Shown here piece by piece: positions 38,903 through 47,380 of a stretch of DNA of 64,000 nucleotides. Numbering within the stretch: the first letter of the stretch is position 1; the number at the start of each line of letters is the position of its first letter. This DNA comes from Kluyvera georgiana ATCC 51603 (GTDB lineage: Bacteria; Pseudomonadota; Gammaproteobacteria; Enterobacterales; Enterobacteriaceae). The DNA lies in contig NZ_LXEU01000015.1 in NCBI RefSeq assembly GCF_001654985.1, positions 180,567 through 244,566 of the forward strand, in the 5' to 3' direction. The translations under genes and the position numbers were made by a program. The notes below the pieces were generated by a model. The model made no database searches, had not been told where the DNA came from, and saw only the letters and a program-made list of their open reading frames with translations.

Positions 38903-38992
38903 TTATTCCGTTTCCGCAATTCTGTCGTCAAGCCAGATCAGCATCAGCGATGCTAAAAAGGCGACGGTGACGGTGCCAATAAATAACCACAT
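38903..38992 (-). CDS. Candidate 29-residue small membrane protein
   Basis: This open frame encodes a 29-residue product beginning MWLFIGTVTVAFLASLMLIW, with a single membrane-spanning stretch followed by an acidic tail (DDRIAETE). A GAGG sits 8 bases upstream of its ATG, and a strong hairpin lies just beyond its stop codon. The hydrophobic-helix-plus-charged-tail form and length match known enteric micro-proteins. I do not recognise it by name. The gene is convergent with the aminotransferase and divergent from the YdeP-like gene. Confidence 0.55.
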   Translation of the reverse strand: MWLFIGTVTVAFLASLMLIWLDDRIAETE

Positions 38993-39167
38993 CAGAAATA
39001 CCTCAGCTTATTGTTCTTATTATTCTGCTGTTCACTATTGCTTGCGCTTGATTCATAGCTGACATCGCAGGGTCCGATTAAAAAAAGAAAGGTGAAAAAT
39101 AAGAGGTTGTTCGTATCAGATCAACCCTATTTTTCGTGTGGCGGTGACGCATGAGGGGGAATCGCTA

Positions 39168-39231
39168 TGCTCCCAGAGGGAGCTGAAGACTAATCCGTAC
39201 AGCGTAGAGCCGCTGTACCTCGTGAAGAGGA
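39168..39231 (+). promoter_or_regulatory. Hairpin-rich leader upstream of the YdeP-like gene
   Basis: Three adjacent inverted repeats occur in 64 bases: GCTCCC-AGA-GGGAGC (39168-39182), GTACAGCG-TAGAGC-CGCTGTAC (39197-39218) and CCTC-GTGAA-GAGG (39219-39231). They end 67 bp before the ATG at 39299. Such spacing suggests a structured 5' untranslated RNA. A short frame (ATGCTCCCAGAG..., 8 codons) starts inside the first hairpin. I do not recognise a known riboswitch. Confidence 0.45.
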
Positions 39232-39298
39232 AATCTTTGCTCATCAGAAATTGCTACCGTATTCGCCATTGAAATTGCGTACAGAATAAGCGGTAAAA

Positions 39299-41590
39299 AT
39301 GAGTAATGGCGTTCCAGGTGTAAGCGACTATCAAGGGCCCGCGGGTGGCTGGGGAGCGGTAAAAGCGGTCACCGCATCGGTATTTTCGCAAAAGGCCATC
39401 GCGCGCGATGTCATCGCGATGTTCCGCATGAATCAGGTAAAGGGGTTCGACTGCCCCGGCTGCGCGTGGCCGGACCCCAGCCATCGTTCGCCGATGGAGC
39501 TGTGTGAGAACGGCGTGAAGGCCGTCTCCTGGGAAACCACCAGCAAGAAAGCCTCTCCGGAATTCTTCCGCCAGCACACCGTGGCCGCGCTGTGGAAATA
39601 CAGCGATTACGAGCTGGAGAATGTTGGCCGTCTAACGCATCCGATGAAGTACGACGCCGTCACCGACACCTGGCAGGCCGTCGAATGGCAGGTGGCATTT
39701 GCCGAAATCGGCGAACGCCTGCGCAGCTACGACTCCCCGGAACGCGTGGAATTTTATACCTCCGGGCGTACCTCCAATGAAGCCGCGTTTCTTTACCAGC
39801 TGTTCGCCCGCGAATACGGCAGCAGCAATTTCCCGGACTGCTCTAATATGTGCCACGGGCCAACCAGCGTCGGGCTGACCAGCGCTATCGGTCTGGGTAA
39901 GGGCACCGTCGAACTGGATGATTTCGCGCACTGTGACCTGGTCATTTGTATTGGTCATAATCCAGGGACTAACCACCCGCGGATGCTGACCACGCTACGC
40001 GAAGTGGCGCAGCGCGGCGGGCGTATTATCTCTATCAATCCGTTGGCGGAGCGCGGCCTTGAACGCTTTAGCTTCCCGCAAAGCCCGACGGACATGCTGA
40101 AAGGCCATGCCACCACGCTGAGCAATGACTACTATCAGGTCAAAATGGGCGGCGACGCCTCGCTGCTGAAAGGGATCATGAAGGCGTTGATTGAGATGGA
40201 CGAAGCCAGAACCTTGCTTGGCCAGGAACCGTGTCTCGACCGCGCGTTCCTGGCTGAGCATACCCACGGCTATCAGGCGCTGTATGCCGATCTGCATCGC
40301 TGTCACTGGGCGGAACTGGAACAAGACTCCGGCCTGAGCCGCAGCCAGATGGAAGATCTGGCCTACCGTTACGACCGCTCAAAAGCCACCATCATTTGCT
40401 ATGGTCTGGGGATCACCCAGCATAAAAACGGCACCGAAAACGTCCAGCAACTGGTGAACCTGTTGCTGTTGAAGGGCAACATCGGGAAACGGGGCGCCGG
40501 TATCTGCCCGCTGCGCGGCCATTCCAACGTGCAGGGCGACCGTTCGGTCGGCATTAATGAAGCGGCGCCGGAAGCCTTTTTGTTGCGCCTGGAAGCCCAC
40601 TTTGGCATTCGCGTACCGCGTAAGCATGGTCGCTCCAGCGTTGAGAGTATTCGCGCCATCGAGAACGGTGAGGCACAGGCGCTAATCTGCATGGGGGGGA
40701 ATCTGGCGGTGGCGATGCCGCAACCGCAGCGTACCTTTGAAGCGATGAAAAAGCTGGATCTGCAGGTCCACGTGGCGACCAAACTCAATCGCTCGCATCT
40801 GCTGATGGCAAAGCATAACTACCTGTTCCCGGCGCTGGGTCGCACCGAGCGCGATATGCAGGCGAGCGGCATTCAGTCGGTCACCGTCGAAGATTCCATG
40901 TCGATGGTGCATGCCTCCTGCGGGGCGCTGAAACCGGCATCGCGTTGGCTGAAGTCGGAGCCGGCGATTGTCGCCGGGCTGGCGCGAGCAACGTTGCCTG
41001 ACTCGCCGGTAAACTGGGAAGCCATGACGGATAACTATGCGCTGATTCGTGAGGCCATCGCCAGCGTCATTCCGGCGTTTGCCAACTATAACGCGCGTAT
41101 TGCCGAACCGGGCGGCTTCCGCATGGATACGCCCGCGTCGCGTCGCGAGTGGCGCACGGAGAGCGGTAAAGCGAACTTTATCGTTAGCCGTCAGCACGCG
41201 GTGGATCGTCAGAATCAGCCGGATGATGCGCTGGTACTGGCGACGTTACGCAGCCATGACCAGTACAACACCACCCTATACGGCATGAACGATCGCTACC
41301 GTGGCATCACTGGTCGTCGCGATGTGGTGTTCTTAAGCCAGGCGGAAGCTGAGACGCGCGGTTTGGTAGAAGGTGACGTCATTAACATTCAAGCGCTGGA
41401 AGACAACGGCGAACCGAGCGTCGAACGTGCGATGTATGGCCTGACGGTGGTGGTTTACCGCATGGCTGCCGGTTCGATTGGCGCCTATCTGCCGGAAGCG
41501 AACGTGCTGCTGTCTCTCGATGCGGTGGATACCCAGAGCCTGACGCCTGCCTATAAGAGCGTGCCGGTCATCATTCGCAAGGCAATGTAG
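39299..41590 (+). CDS. YdeP-family molybdopterin oxidoreductase
   Basis: This 763-residue protein is close to E. coli YdeP, an FdhF-like molybdopterin enzyme linked to acid resistance. Shared features include GFDCPGCAWPDP near the N-terminus, FYTSGRTSNEAAFLYQLFAREYG, CIGHNPGTNHPRML and the C-terminal molybdopterin-dinucleotide binding region SHDQYNTTLYGM(N/D)DRYRG. The N-terminal cysteines are too few for a full 4Fe-4S motif of the FdhF type, so the redox partner is unclear. There is no Tat signal. The substrate of YdeP enzymes is not established. The ribosome site is weak (AAGCGG). Confidence 0.92.
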   Translation: MSNGVPGVSDYQGPAGGWGAVKAVTASVFSQKAIARDVIAMFRMNQVKGFDCPGCAWPDPSHRSPMELCENGVKAVSWETTSKKASPEFFRQHTVAALWKYSDYELENVGRLTHPMKYDAVTDTWQAVEWQVAFAEIGERLRSYDSPERVEFYTSGRTSNEAAFLYQLFAREYGSSNFPDCSNMCHGPTSVGLTSAIGLGKGTVELDDFAHCDLVICIGHNPGTNHPRMLTTLREVAQRGGRIISINPLAERGLERFSFPQSPTDMLKGHATTLSNDYYQVKMGGDASLLKGIMKALIEMDEARTLLGQEPCLDRAFLAEHTHGYQALYADLHRCHWAELEQDSGLSRSQMEDLAYRYDRSKATIICYGLGITQHKNGTENVQQLVNLLLLKGNIGKRGAGICPLRGHSNVQGDRSVGINEAAPEAFLLRLEAHFGIRVPRKHGRSSVESIRAIENGEAQALICMGGNLAVAMPQPQRTFEAMKKLDLQVHVATKLNRSHLLMAKHNYLFPALGRTERDMQASGIQSVTVEDSMSMVHASCGALKPASRWLKSEPAIVAGLARATLPDSPVNWEAMTDNYALIREAIASVIPAFANYNARIAEPGGFRMDTPASRREWRTESGKANFIVSRQHAVDRQNQPDDALVLATLRSHDQYNTTLYGMNDRYRGITGRRDVVFLSQAEAETRGLVEGDVINIQALEDNGEPSVERAMYGLTVVVYRMAAGSIGAYLPEANVLLSLDAVDTQSLTPAYKSVPVIIRKAM

Positions 41591-41607
41591 CGAGAGGGAT
41601 AACGCGT

Positions 41608-41637
41608 CCACAACCCAGTTTAGCGGCCGGGTTGTGG
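41608..41637. terminator. Terminator-like hairpin after the YdeP-like gene
   Basis: A 9-bp perfect stem (CCACAACCC / GGGTTGTGG) with a 12-base loop lies between the convergent YdeP-like and DUF1090 genes. It lacks a T tract. Confidence 0.6.
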
Positions 41638-41656
41638 TCTGAGCCGATTTGGGCTA

Positions 41657-42055
41657 TCAGCGCTGTAATTCCGCCTGAGCTGCCGCCAGCTCCTCTTTGG
41701 CTTCATCCAGTTTCTGCTGTTTTTTAGCGACCTTATCCGAGCGCCCTGACGCCTGAGCCTCTTTTAATTCCGCCTGGCGTTCGTTCACCTTCTCCTGCTT
41801 TTCGGCGACCTTCTGCTGACGCTCCTTTTGCAAAGAGGCATCGGTACAGTGCGCTTCAACTTCTTCCAGGGCGGTGGTTAATCCGTTAACCCGGTGCTGA
41901 TTATTATGCGCCCGGGCATACTCAAGCTGGCGGGTAATTTCTTGCTTTTTGGCGGCGCAGCCGGTTAATTCGGCGGCGCTGACGCCAGTGCTGAAGCTGA
42001 AGAGGGCCGGTGCAATGACCAGAGTGCTCATTATTGTCTTTTTAATTGATAACAT
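41657..42055 (-). CDS. DUF1090 periplasmic protein (YqjC-like)
   Basis: This exported protein of 132 residues has a signal peptide (to about residue 28, SAAELTGC following) and a highly charged helical body with repeats of KQQK/KEE/KLDEAKEE, predicted to form a coiled coil. Its conserved cysteines lie near residues 33 and 71 (ELTGCAAKKQEI and EAHCTDASL). This pattern fits DUF1090, the E. coli YqjC family. Function is unknown. It is convergent with the YdeP-like gene. AGGA lies 9 bases before the ATG. Confidence 0.88.
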   Translation of the reverse strand: MLSIKKTIMSTLVIAPALFSFSTGVSAAELTGCAAKKQEITRQLEYARAHNNQHRVNGLTTALEEVEAHCTDASLQKERQQKVAEKQEKVNERQAELKEAQASGRSDKVAKKQQKLDEAKEELAAAQAELQR

Positions 42056-42267
42056 TTAACAAATATCCTGACGGTAATAAAAACAAAGCTTAAGTTAAAT
42101 CTAATACACTATCTGTTAATAGATTTTAAAAGGCAATGCTAATTCTGTGGATATTTAGTTATTTGATCTTTATGGATAAAAACCAGGAATTTTCGCCTGT
42201 AGTACTTCCTGTGTTCAGCGCAGGCTCCCGCTTGTCGGTAAGCGATAGCCTGCGACCTGACCGATAT

Positions 42268-43128
42268 TTATGGCGTACACCCTTTCTGCTGGCGTTTATT
42301 GATGGTACGCAGCGCGGTGGACATGCTGTCCGGCGACATCAGGCTGTTGATGCGGAAGAAAAGAATATCAAAGGCGATCATCTGTAGGATCTGCGGCGTC
42401 ACCATGCCGAGCTTCTCGTGCGCTTCGGTATAGCTATAGGGGATGACGTGTTCGGCGATCTGGCTGACCTTGTTTTTGCCGTAGCGGGTGATGGCTATCG
42501 TGTACGCCCCACGTTCGCGGGCCAGTTCCAGCGCTTCCACTACCTCCGCCGTTTCACCGCGCGCGGAGACCGCGAGCAGCACGTCGCCGGGCTGTAGCAA
42601 AGATGCCTGTACAATTTGCGTGTGGTAATCGTAGTTGAACTGCACGTTTAACCCACAACGAATCAGCTTGTGGTTGATATCCAGCGCGATCAGCGCCGAG
42701 GTGCCGATGCCGACGAGAACGATTTTGCGGCTGTCGATGAGTAACCGCGCGCAGGTGTCGATAGTTTGCGGGTCGAGCAGATCCAGCGACTGGTCGATTT
42801 TGCTGGCAAACAGGACGCGCGCTTTCTCAACCATCTGATGGGTAGAGTCGCTGGCTTCAATGCCTTCGTAGATTTCCTCGCGTGCCCGTAATTTTTGCGG
42901 ATGGCTGGCCGCGGCGAGCCACAGCTTCAGCTCCGGAAAGCCGCTACAGCCGAGCGCTTTGGCATAGCGGATGACGGAGGAATCGCTGATACCCAGTTCC
43001 TGCCCCATGCGGGTGGCGCTTAAATCGGAGATATCAAAATTTCGCTCAATCAGATAGGTCGAAATACGCCGATCGCCGCCGTTTTTGGCCTCTGCCAGAG
43101 CCTGAATTTTGCTGATGATGGATTCCAT
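42268..43128 (-). CDS. RpiR/MurR-family transcriptional regulator
   Basis: The 286-residue protein has an N-terminal RpiR helix-turn-helix (about residues 35-60, MGQELGISDSSVIRYAKALG) and a C-terminal SIS domain (about residues 125-260, VLVGIGTSALIALDI and LLAVSARGETAEVVEALELA) that binds phosphosugars. It is the last gene of a murQ-PTS-rpiR run on the minus strand. MurR in E. coli represses murQP and binds MurNAc-6-phosphate, so a similar role is likely. AAGGT precedes the ATG. Confidence 0.9.
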   Translation of the reverse strand: MESIISKIQALAEAKNGGDRRISTYLIERNFDISDLSATRMGQELGISDSSVIRYAKALGCSGFPELKLWLAAASHPQKLRAREEIYEGIEASDSTHQMVEKARVLFASKIDQSLDLLDPQTIDTCARLLIDSRKIVLVGIGTSALIALDINHKLIRCGLNVQFNYDYHTQIVQASLLQPGDVLLAVSARGETAEVVEALELARERGAYTIAITRYGKNKVSQIAEHVIPYSYTEAHEKLGMVTPQILQMIAFDILFFRINSLMSPDSMSTALRTINKRQQKGCTP

Positions 43129-43185
43129 TACGTACCTTATTTCTCATCATGGGAAGGGCGCGTTGTGCCCCGTGCCTGATTATGA

Positions 43186-44451
43186 CTATTCCTGCGGATC
43201 GGTAAAGCCCAGGATCATGGCGGCGACAAATCCAACCACCCATGCGCTGACGACCGCCGGCAGGAACGGCAGAATCTGTCCGGCGCCGATGCAGCCTGCG
43301 ATAAACGGTTTACCCAGCGGCAAGGAGACGCCGAACAGCAGCGGTTCACCGACGCCGATAATGCCTACCGGCAGCGCGCCGGAAATGGTTTTCTTCAGCC
43401 GCGAATTTTTGGTCTTCAGATAGACATAGGCCGCAGCGCCCACCTGACCCATCCCGCCCATGGCAAGGATCGGGAACAGATAGTTCAGGCCAAAAGTATC
43501 GAGGATCTGCGCGTGAATAGGAATAAGCCCCTGATGTAAACCGGTCAGCAGCAAGAACAGGAAGCCGCCGCCAAGCAGCGCGCCAACCACGATAGAACCC
43601 GCGGAATTGTTGAGCAGGGAGAGCGCAACCAGGTCGCCCAGCCACTGGTTAACCGCGTGCGCCAGCGGTTGCAGAATCAGCAACGCGGCCAGTGAAGAAA
43701 CCAGAATCGTCACCATCGGCGTCAAAATGAGATCCAGGCTCTCTTTGCAGTAGCAGCGGAACCACAGCTCAAATTTCGCGGCAAAGACGCAGACCAGCAG
43801 CACGGCGAAAATCCCGCCGCCGCCCGGCGTTAAGGCGCTGCCGAATAGCTTGATGTTGGCGAGATCCGGTGCGGCCAGTACGGCCGCCATCACGGCGCCG
43901 ATAGCAGGGGATGCCTGCAGCTCTTTGGCGGTATTCATGCCGATCATCACCGCCAGTACCGTGAAGACCGCTTTACCCATTACCGTTAACAGGGCAAAGA
44001 GATCTTGATGGTTGGCAACAAATTCCGGGCCGACCAGGCGGCAGACGTTCACTAACCCAAGAATTAAACCGCAGCCGATGAGCGCCGGGATGGTCGGGAC
44101 GAAAATCGCCGCCAGAATATTCAGGCAGCGGCGGATGGAGAAAGGCTTGTGTTCTTCATCGTCTGCGGCGGTAGGGGCGATTCCCGCGTGATTCATGCGT
44201 TTAGTCAGGATACCTGTCACCTTCGACGCCGTGCCCGCGCCAACGATAATCTGAAACTGCTCTCCGGCATCGACGGTGCCTTTAACGCCGTCCACTTTGC
44301 GCAGCGCTTCGGCGTTAAACAGACTACGATCGCGCAGGACGACGCGTACGCGGGTCATACAATTGGTCAACGTGGCGACGTTGCCGAAGCCGCCAATATG
44401 GTGTTCGATAGCGTCAGCGATAAGCTCCAGATGTTCTATTTTATTGGCCAT
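43186..44451 (-). CDS. PTS EIIBC permease, N-acetylmuramate/glucose-type (MurP-like)
   Basis: This 421-residue membrane protein joins an EIIB domain (residues ~1-90, phosphorylated Cys31 in TNCMTRVRV) to an EIIC channel domain (residues ~105-420, about ten helices, with GLHQGLIPIHAQ and GVGEPLLFGVSLP). It imports and phosphorylates a sugar using the PTS; an EIIA domain is lacking and would come from elsewhere, as for MurP. With MurQ and an RpiR-type regulator beside it, MurNAc or a related N-acetylated sugar is the best guess. Its start overlaps the murQ stop by 11 bp. Confidence 0.9.
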   Translation of the reverse strand: MANKIEHLELIADAIEHHIGGFGNVATLTNCMTRVRVVLRDRSLFNAEALRKVDGVKGTVDAGEQFQIIVGAGTASKVTGILTKRMNHAGIAPTAADDEEHKPFSIRRCLNILAAIFVPTIPALIGCGLILGLVNVCRLVGPEFVANHQDLFALLTVMGKAVFTVLAVMIGMNTAKELQASPAIGAVMAAVLAAPDLANIKLFGSALTPGGGGIFAVLLVCVFAAKFELWFRCYCKESLDLILTPMVTILVSSLAALLILQPLAHAVNQWLGDLVALSLLNNSAGSIVVGALLGGGFLFLLLTGLHQGLIPIHAQILDTFGLNYLFPILAMGGMGQVGAAAYVYLKTKNSRLKKTISGALPVGIIGVGEPLLFGVSLPLGKPFIAGCIGAGQILPFLPAVVSAWVVGFVAAMILGFTDPQE

Positions 44452-45302
44452 GAGAGGCTCCTGATAATAGCTGATCTTTCAGGGAGACAAAGGGTTGCGC
44501 GGCCATCGTAAGCGCCGCATCGGGAGAGAGGCCCAGCAGGTTGCTCAGCACCGCCGCGCGCACGTTGTAGTTCACTTCCTGGAGTAGCGCCTGTGCCGTA
44601 GCGTTATCCACTTCGCAGATCTGTTCCACCATGTGCTCGGCGCGGCGCAGTAGCTTTTCATTCGAGGCTTTTACGTCAATCATCAGGTTGCCGTGCACGC
44701 GCCCCAGTTGAATCATGGTAGCGGTACTGATCATGCCTAACAGCATCTTCTGTGCGGAGCCGCTTTTCATCCGCGTGGAACCAGCCAGCGCTTCGGCGCC
44801 CACATCCGGAGCCACCGCCACGTCGGCTTTTTCTGAGATCGGGCCTGGACCGCGGGTGGTGAGGGCGATGGTCTTTGCGCCAGTCTGGCGCGCAAAGTCG
44901 AGCGCCGACATCACGAACGGCGTGCGTCCGCTGGCGGCGATACCCAGCACCATCATCTTCAACGTTCTCAACGGCGCGCAGCATAGCATCCAGCCCGCCG
45001 GCAATCACTGACTGCACCAGGTTTGGGTCGGTACCGAAGGTGGGAGGGCACTCGGCGGAGTCCAGCACGCCAAGCCGTCCGCTGGTGCCCGCGCCGACGT
45101 AAAACAGCCGACCGCCGCTTTTCATCTGCCCGACAATCAGACGTACGGCCTGCTCTACCTGCGGGAGAACGCTCTGAATGGCCTGCGGAACACGTGCGTC
45201 GTGCTCGTTGAGCAACGCCAGTACGTCCGGAAGCGGCAGGTCTGCCAGGTAGCGAGTAGCGACATTCTGTTCTTGCGCGATGGTGAAAGCGAGCGGGTTC
45301 AT
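44441..45302 (-). pseudogene. murQ: N-acetylmuramic acid 6-phosphate etherase, frame-disrupted
   Basis: MurQ cleaves the lactyl ether of MurNAc-6-phosphate to give GlcNAc-6-phosphate. The N-terminal ~117 residues (to VENVEDD, with GAGTSGRLGVLDSAECPPTFG) and the C-terminal ~172 residues (from MVLGIAASGRTPFVM onward) are both well preserved, but they lie in different frames and about 17 residues expected between them are missing. The junction is near 44950-44960. A deletion of roughly 50 bp fits; a base-call error would not remove so much. The SIS domain spans the break, so the product should be inactive. Confidence 0.85.
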
Positions 45303-45320
45303 GCATTACCTCTGTTGGTA

Positions 45321-45360
45321 TTCGACATTTTTAATATAAATAAATATCGAAATTCGACAG
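45321..45360. promoter_or_regulatory. Candidate RpiR/MurR operator upstream of murQ
   Basis: An inverted repeat, TTCGACAT (45321-45328) and ATATCGAA (45344-45351), with one mismatch and a 15-bp spacer, lies in the AT-rich promoter of the murQ-PTS-rpiR genes. A third copy of the half-site (TTCGACAG) follows at 45353. Its use by the local regulator is an inference. Confidence 0.4.
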
Positions 45361-45493
45361 TGAGCAACATTCAGAAATGTGATGCGGGGCGAAGAACGGT
45401 GTTTTTATGATAATGAGATTTATTATCAAAAAATCTTTACGGCTCGGATTTGAAGTTGTATTTTAAGTGCATGTTTTAGATCCGGAGGTTAAT

Positions 45494-45835
45494 ATGAGCC
45501 ATTACAGAATCCCAAAAAACTGGACTATCAAACGTTCAACCCCGTTCTTCACGAAAGACAATGTCCCGGCCGCGCTGCTGAGCCATCACAACACCGCCGC
45601 TGGCATCTTTGGTCAACTGTGCGTGATGGAAGGGACGGTGACCTATTACGGTTTTGCTGACGAGCAGGCCACGGAACCGGAAGTGAAGGTGGTCATCAAC
45701 GCCGGTAGCTTCGCGACCAGCCCGCCGCAGTACTGGCACCGCATTGAAATGACCGACGACGCGCAGTTCAATATTAACTTCTGGGCCGAGCCGACATTTA
45801 CCGGTGAAGAAGTCTACAGCGCGAAAAAATCATAA
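45494..45835 (+). CDS. DUF1971 (YeaR/TehB-type) cupin protein
   Basis: This 113-residue protein has the DUF1971 pattern of YeaR and of the TehB N-terminal domain: RIPKNWTIKRSTPFFTKDN, GQLCVMEGTVTYYGFAD, then SPPQYWHRIEMTDDAQFNINFW. It is probably a small cytoplasmic beta-barrel; YeaR is nitrate/nitric-oxide inducible in E. coli. GGAGG lies 5 bases before the ATG at 45494. It is a single gene, divergent from the murQ operon, with a hairpin (45846-45865) behind it. Confidence 0.85.
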   Translation: MSHYRIPKNWTIKRSTPFFTKDNVPAALLSHHNTAAGIFGQLCVMEGTVTYYGFADEQATEPEVKVVINAGSFATSPPQYWHRIEMTDDAQFNINFWAEPTFTGEEVYSAKKS

Positions 45836-45845
45836 TCGTGACGCC

Positions 45846-45865
45846 CCCTCATCAATTGATGGGGG
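45846..45865 (+). terminator. Hairpin after the DUF1971 gene
   Basis: The sequence CCCTCATCAATTGATGGGGG can fold into a stem with a G-T wobble. It begins 11 bp after the stop codon; no T tract follows. Confidence 0.4.
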
Positions 45866-45890
45866 CCTGGTCCAATGGTGGGAAAACGTT

Positions 45891-46094
45891 ATGTTCAAAT
45901 TCTTCCGACAATCTTTATCGTCTGTTGATTATGGCGAGCGGGAGTTTTGCGGCGAGCAGACCCTGCTGTACGTTGCGGAATACCAGCAATATCTTTCATC
46001 TGCGGCTCCTTTAGGCCCGGATCGGAATCAGGAAAAAGCGACGGCCTCCACATCTTCGGCGAGGTTTCATAACGCTATGGCACAGTGTTTCTGA
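45891..46094 (+). CDS. Possible small hypothetical protein
   Basis: This 67-codon frame (MFKFFRQSLSSVDYGERE...) follows the DUF1971 gene. It has a weak purine-rich stretch (GGGAAAAC) before its ATG, no signal peptide and no known motif. Three consecutive short features (hairpin, small ORF, then a long AT-rich gap) make it plausible but not proven. It may be an untranslated remnant. Confidence 0.3.
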   Translation: MFKFFRQSLSSVDYGEREFCGEQTLLYVAEYQQYLSSAAPLGPDRNQEKATASTSSARFHNAMAQCF

Positions 46095-46657
46095 GCAGGC
46101 TATGTGTCTGACGTTGTTTGTTATGCTCCCGTCTCAAATATCCCCCTTCTAACCCGATAAAGCGCCAAATTGATTCTATACTCACTATCGGGTAGCGATT
46201 TAGCGCATTTAATCCCCCTGATGAGTGAAGTTTTGCCGTGTGTATTGGTGCGAGGTCAATAATTCATTTTTTGTTTTAATGATGTAAATTGATTTGGGTC
46301 AATTTGTGCATTTGTGAAAATTAAGTTAAATTGCGCATCAAGATATATTCTTTACACAAAATTACAATTAGTTCGCGATGCATATCAATACGAACAATTT
46401 CTTATTAATTGAAAAATCCTAAAATTAAATTATCTATTTCATTGATCTTATTATTTTTCTTTATTAATTGATCGATCAGGGCGATCTATATCCATTAAAT
46501 CAATTGCCGATATCTATCAATAATAATTAATTGATCGTTTTTGACGATGTATATTCGCTGTGTATATAATTAAATCGAAGTTTGGGTTACGACGTTCTGG
46601 AAACAGGAATTATGGATACTAAATAGAATAAATTGGATCTGCATGTTGGGGTAATAT
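46095..46657. other. AT-rich intergenic region before the fimbrial regulator
   Basis: This ~560-bp stretch contains no credible gene. It is strongly AT-rich, with repeated TTAATTGATCGAT-type motifs around 46430-46540. It is probably a long promoter region for the LuxR-type gene and an H-NS binding area. I see no invertible-element repeats. Confidence 0.6.
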
Positions 46658-47224
46658 ATGAGGAAATGTATTATCTCGGATAACAGTTTTTTCCTTTTGG
46701 CATTGCAAGATGATGAAGTTATTCGGAGAGGAAATGTTGCAGCGATCCACTCCACACAATTAAAGTCACAGTGTTACTTACGTACGTCGGTTAGTGATAT
46801 TTTCATAATTTATATTTCTGATATCGCCGAGCGACACCGGATACTGAGTTTAATTGCATCACTATGCTCTCATTGCCGGATTGTACTGTTATACAAGATG
46901 GAGAGTTCTCCCGGATGTGTCTATCAGGGGCCATTCCCTTGGCTCATCTCTGAAAAGATAGGTTTTTCAGATCTTTACTTGTGCCTGTATGAGGCGAGTA
47001 AATCTATTTTTGATCGGCGGGATTTCTCTGAACAAGAGTTGATTGTCTTTCGCTATCTATGCGAAGGCTACTCCGTTTCACAAATTAATAAATTAGCAGG
47101 GCTCAGCGAAAAGCATATTTATTATTTGCGACAGAAAACTAAACGAATGTTTGGTTTGCGTGGGAATAATGCCGCGACAATGTCGTTTTATCTGGATATC
47201 TCAAAGCTGAATCGACGCTGGTGA
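46658..47224 (+). CDS. LuxR-type transcriptional regulator beside the fimbrial operon
   Basis: This 188-residue protein ends in a LuxR/FixJ-type helix-turn-helix (residues ~125-180: FSEQELIVFRYLCEGYSVSQINKLAGLSEKHIYYLRQKTKRM). The N-terminal part resembles a degenerate receiver-like fold without the acidic pocket. Its codon usage and base composition are more AT-rich than its neighbours. It lies 156 bp upstream of fimA in the same direction and probably controls the fimbrial operon, in the place where E. coli has the fimB/fimE recombinase genes. GGGG precedes the ATG. Confidence 0.82.
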   Translation: MRKCIISDNSFFLLALQDDEVIRRGNVAAIHSTQLKSQCYLRTSVSDIFIIYISDIAERHRILSLIASLCSHCRIVLLYKMESSPGCVYQGPFPWLISEKIGFSDLYLCLYEASKSIFDRRDFSEQELIVFRYLCEGYSVSQINKLAGLSEKHIYYLRQKTKRMFGLRGNNAATMSFYLDISKLNRRW

Positions 47225-47380
47225 CGTTATTTCTGATATCCAGATAGCGGTGCTGCTGTCGGGATGTGGTCGTCTTCACATAAATAATCGATGCGTGTCA
47301 GGCAGAACCTCTATTGCCTGCCTTTAGCGCTGTTTTTAACAAAGTGAGAATAATATTCTCCATTAATCAGGAGTACATTT

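Noticed and set aside
39168..39231. Molybdenum-cofactor riboswitch in front of the YdeP-like gene
   Set aside because: Hairpin order and loop sequences do not resemble the Moco motif as I know it; kept only as an unclassified structured leader.
42136..42387. 83-codon plus-strand frame after the DUF1090 gene
   Set aside because: Its second half overlaps the end of the RpiR-type gene on the other strand; no ribosome site or family pattern.
47225..47380. fimS-type invertible promoter upstream of fimA
   Set aside because: No pair of 9-bp inverted repeats was found, and no fimB/fimE gene is adjacent.
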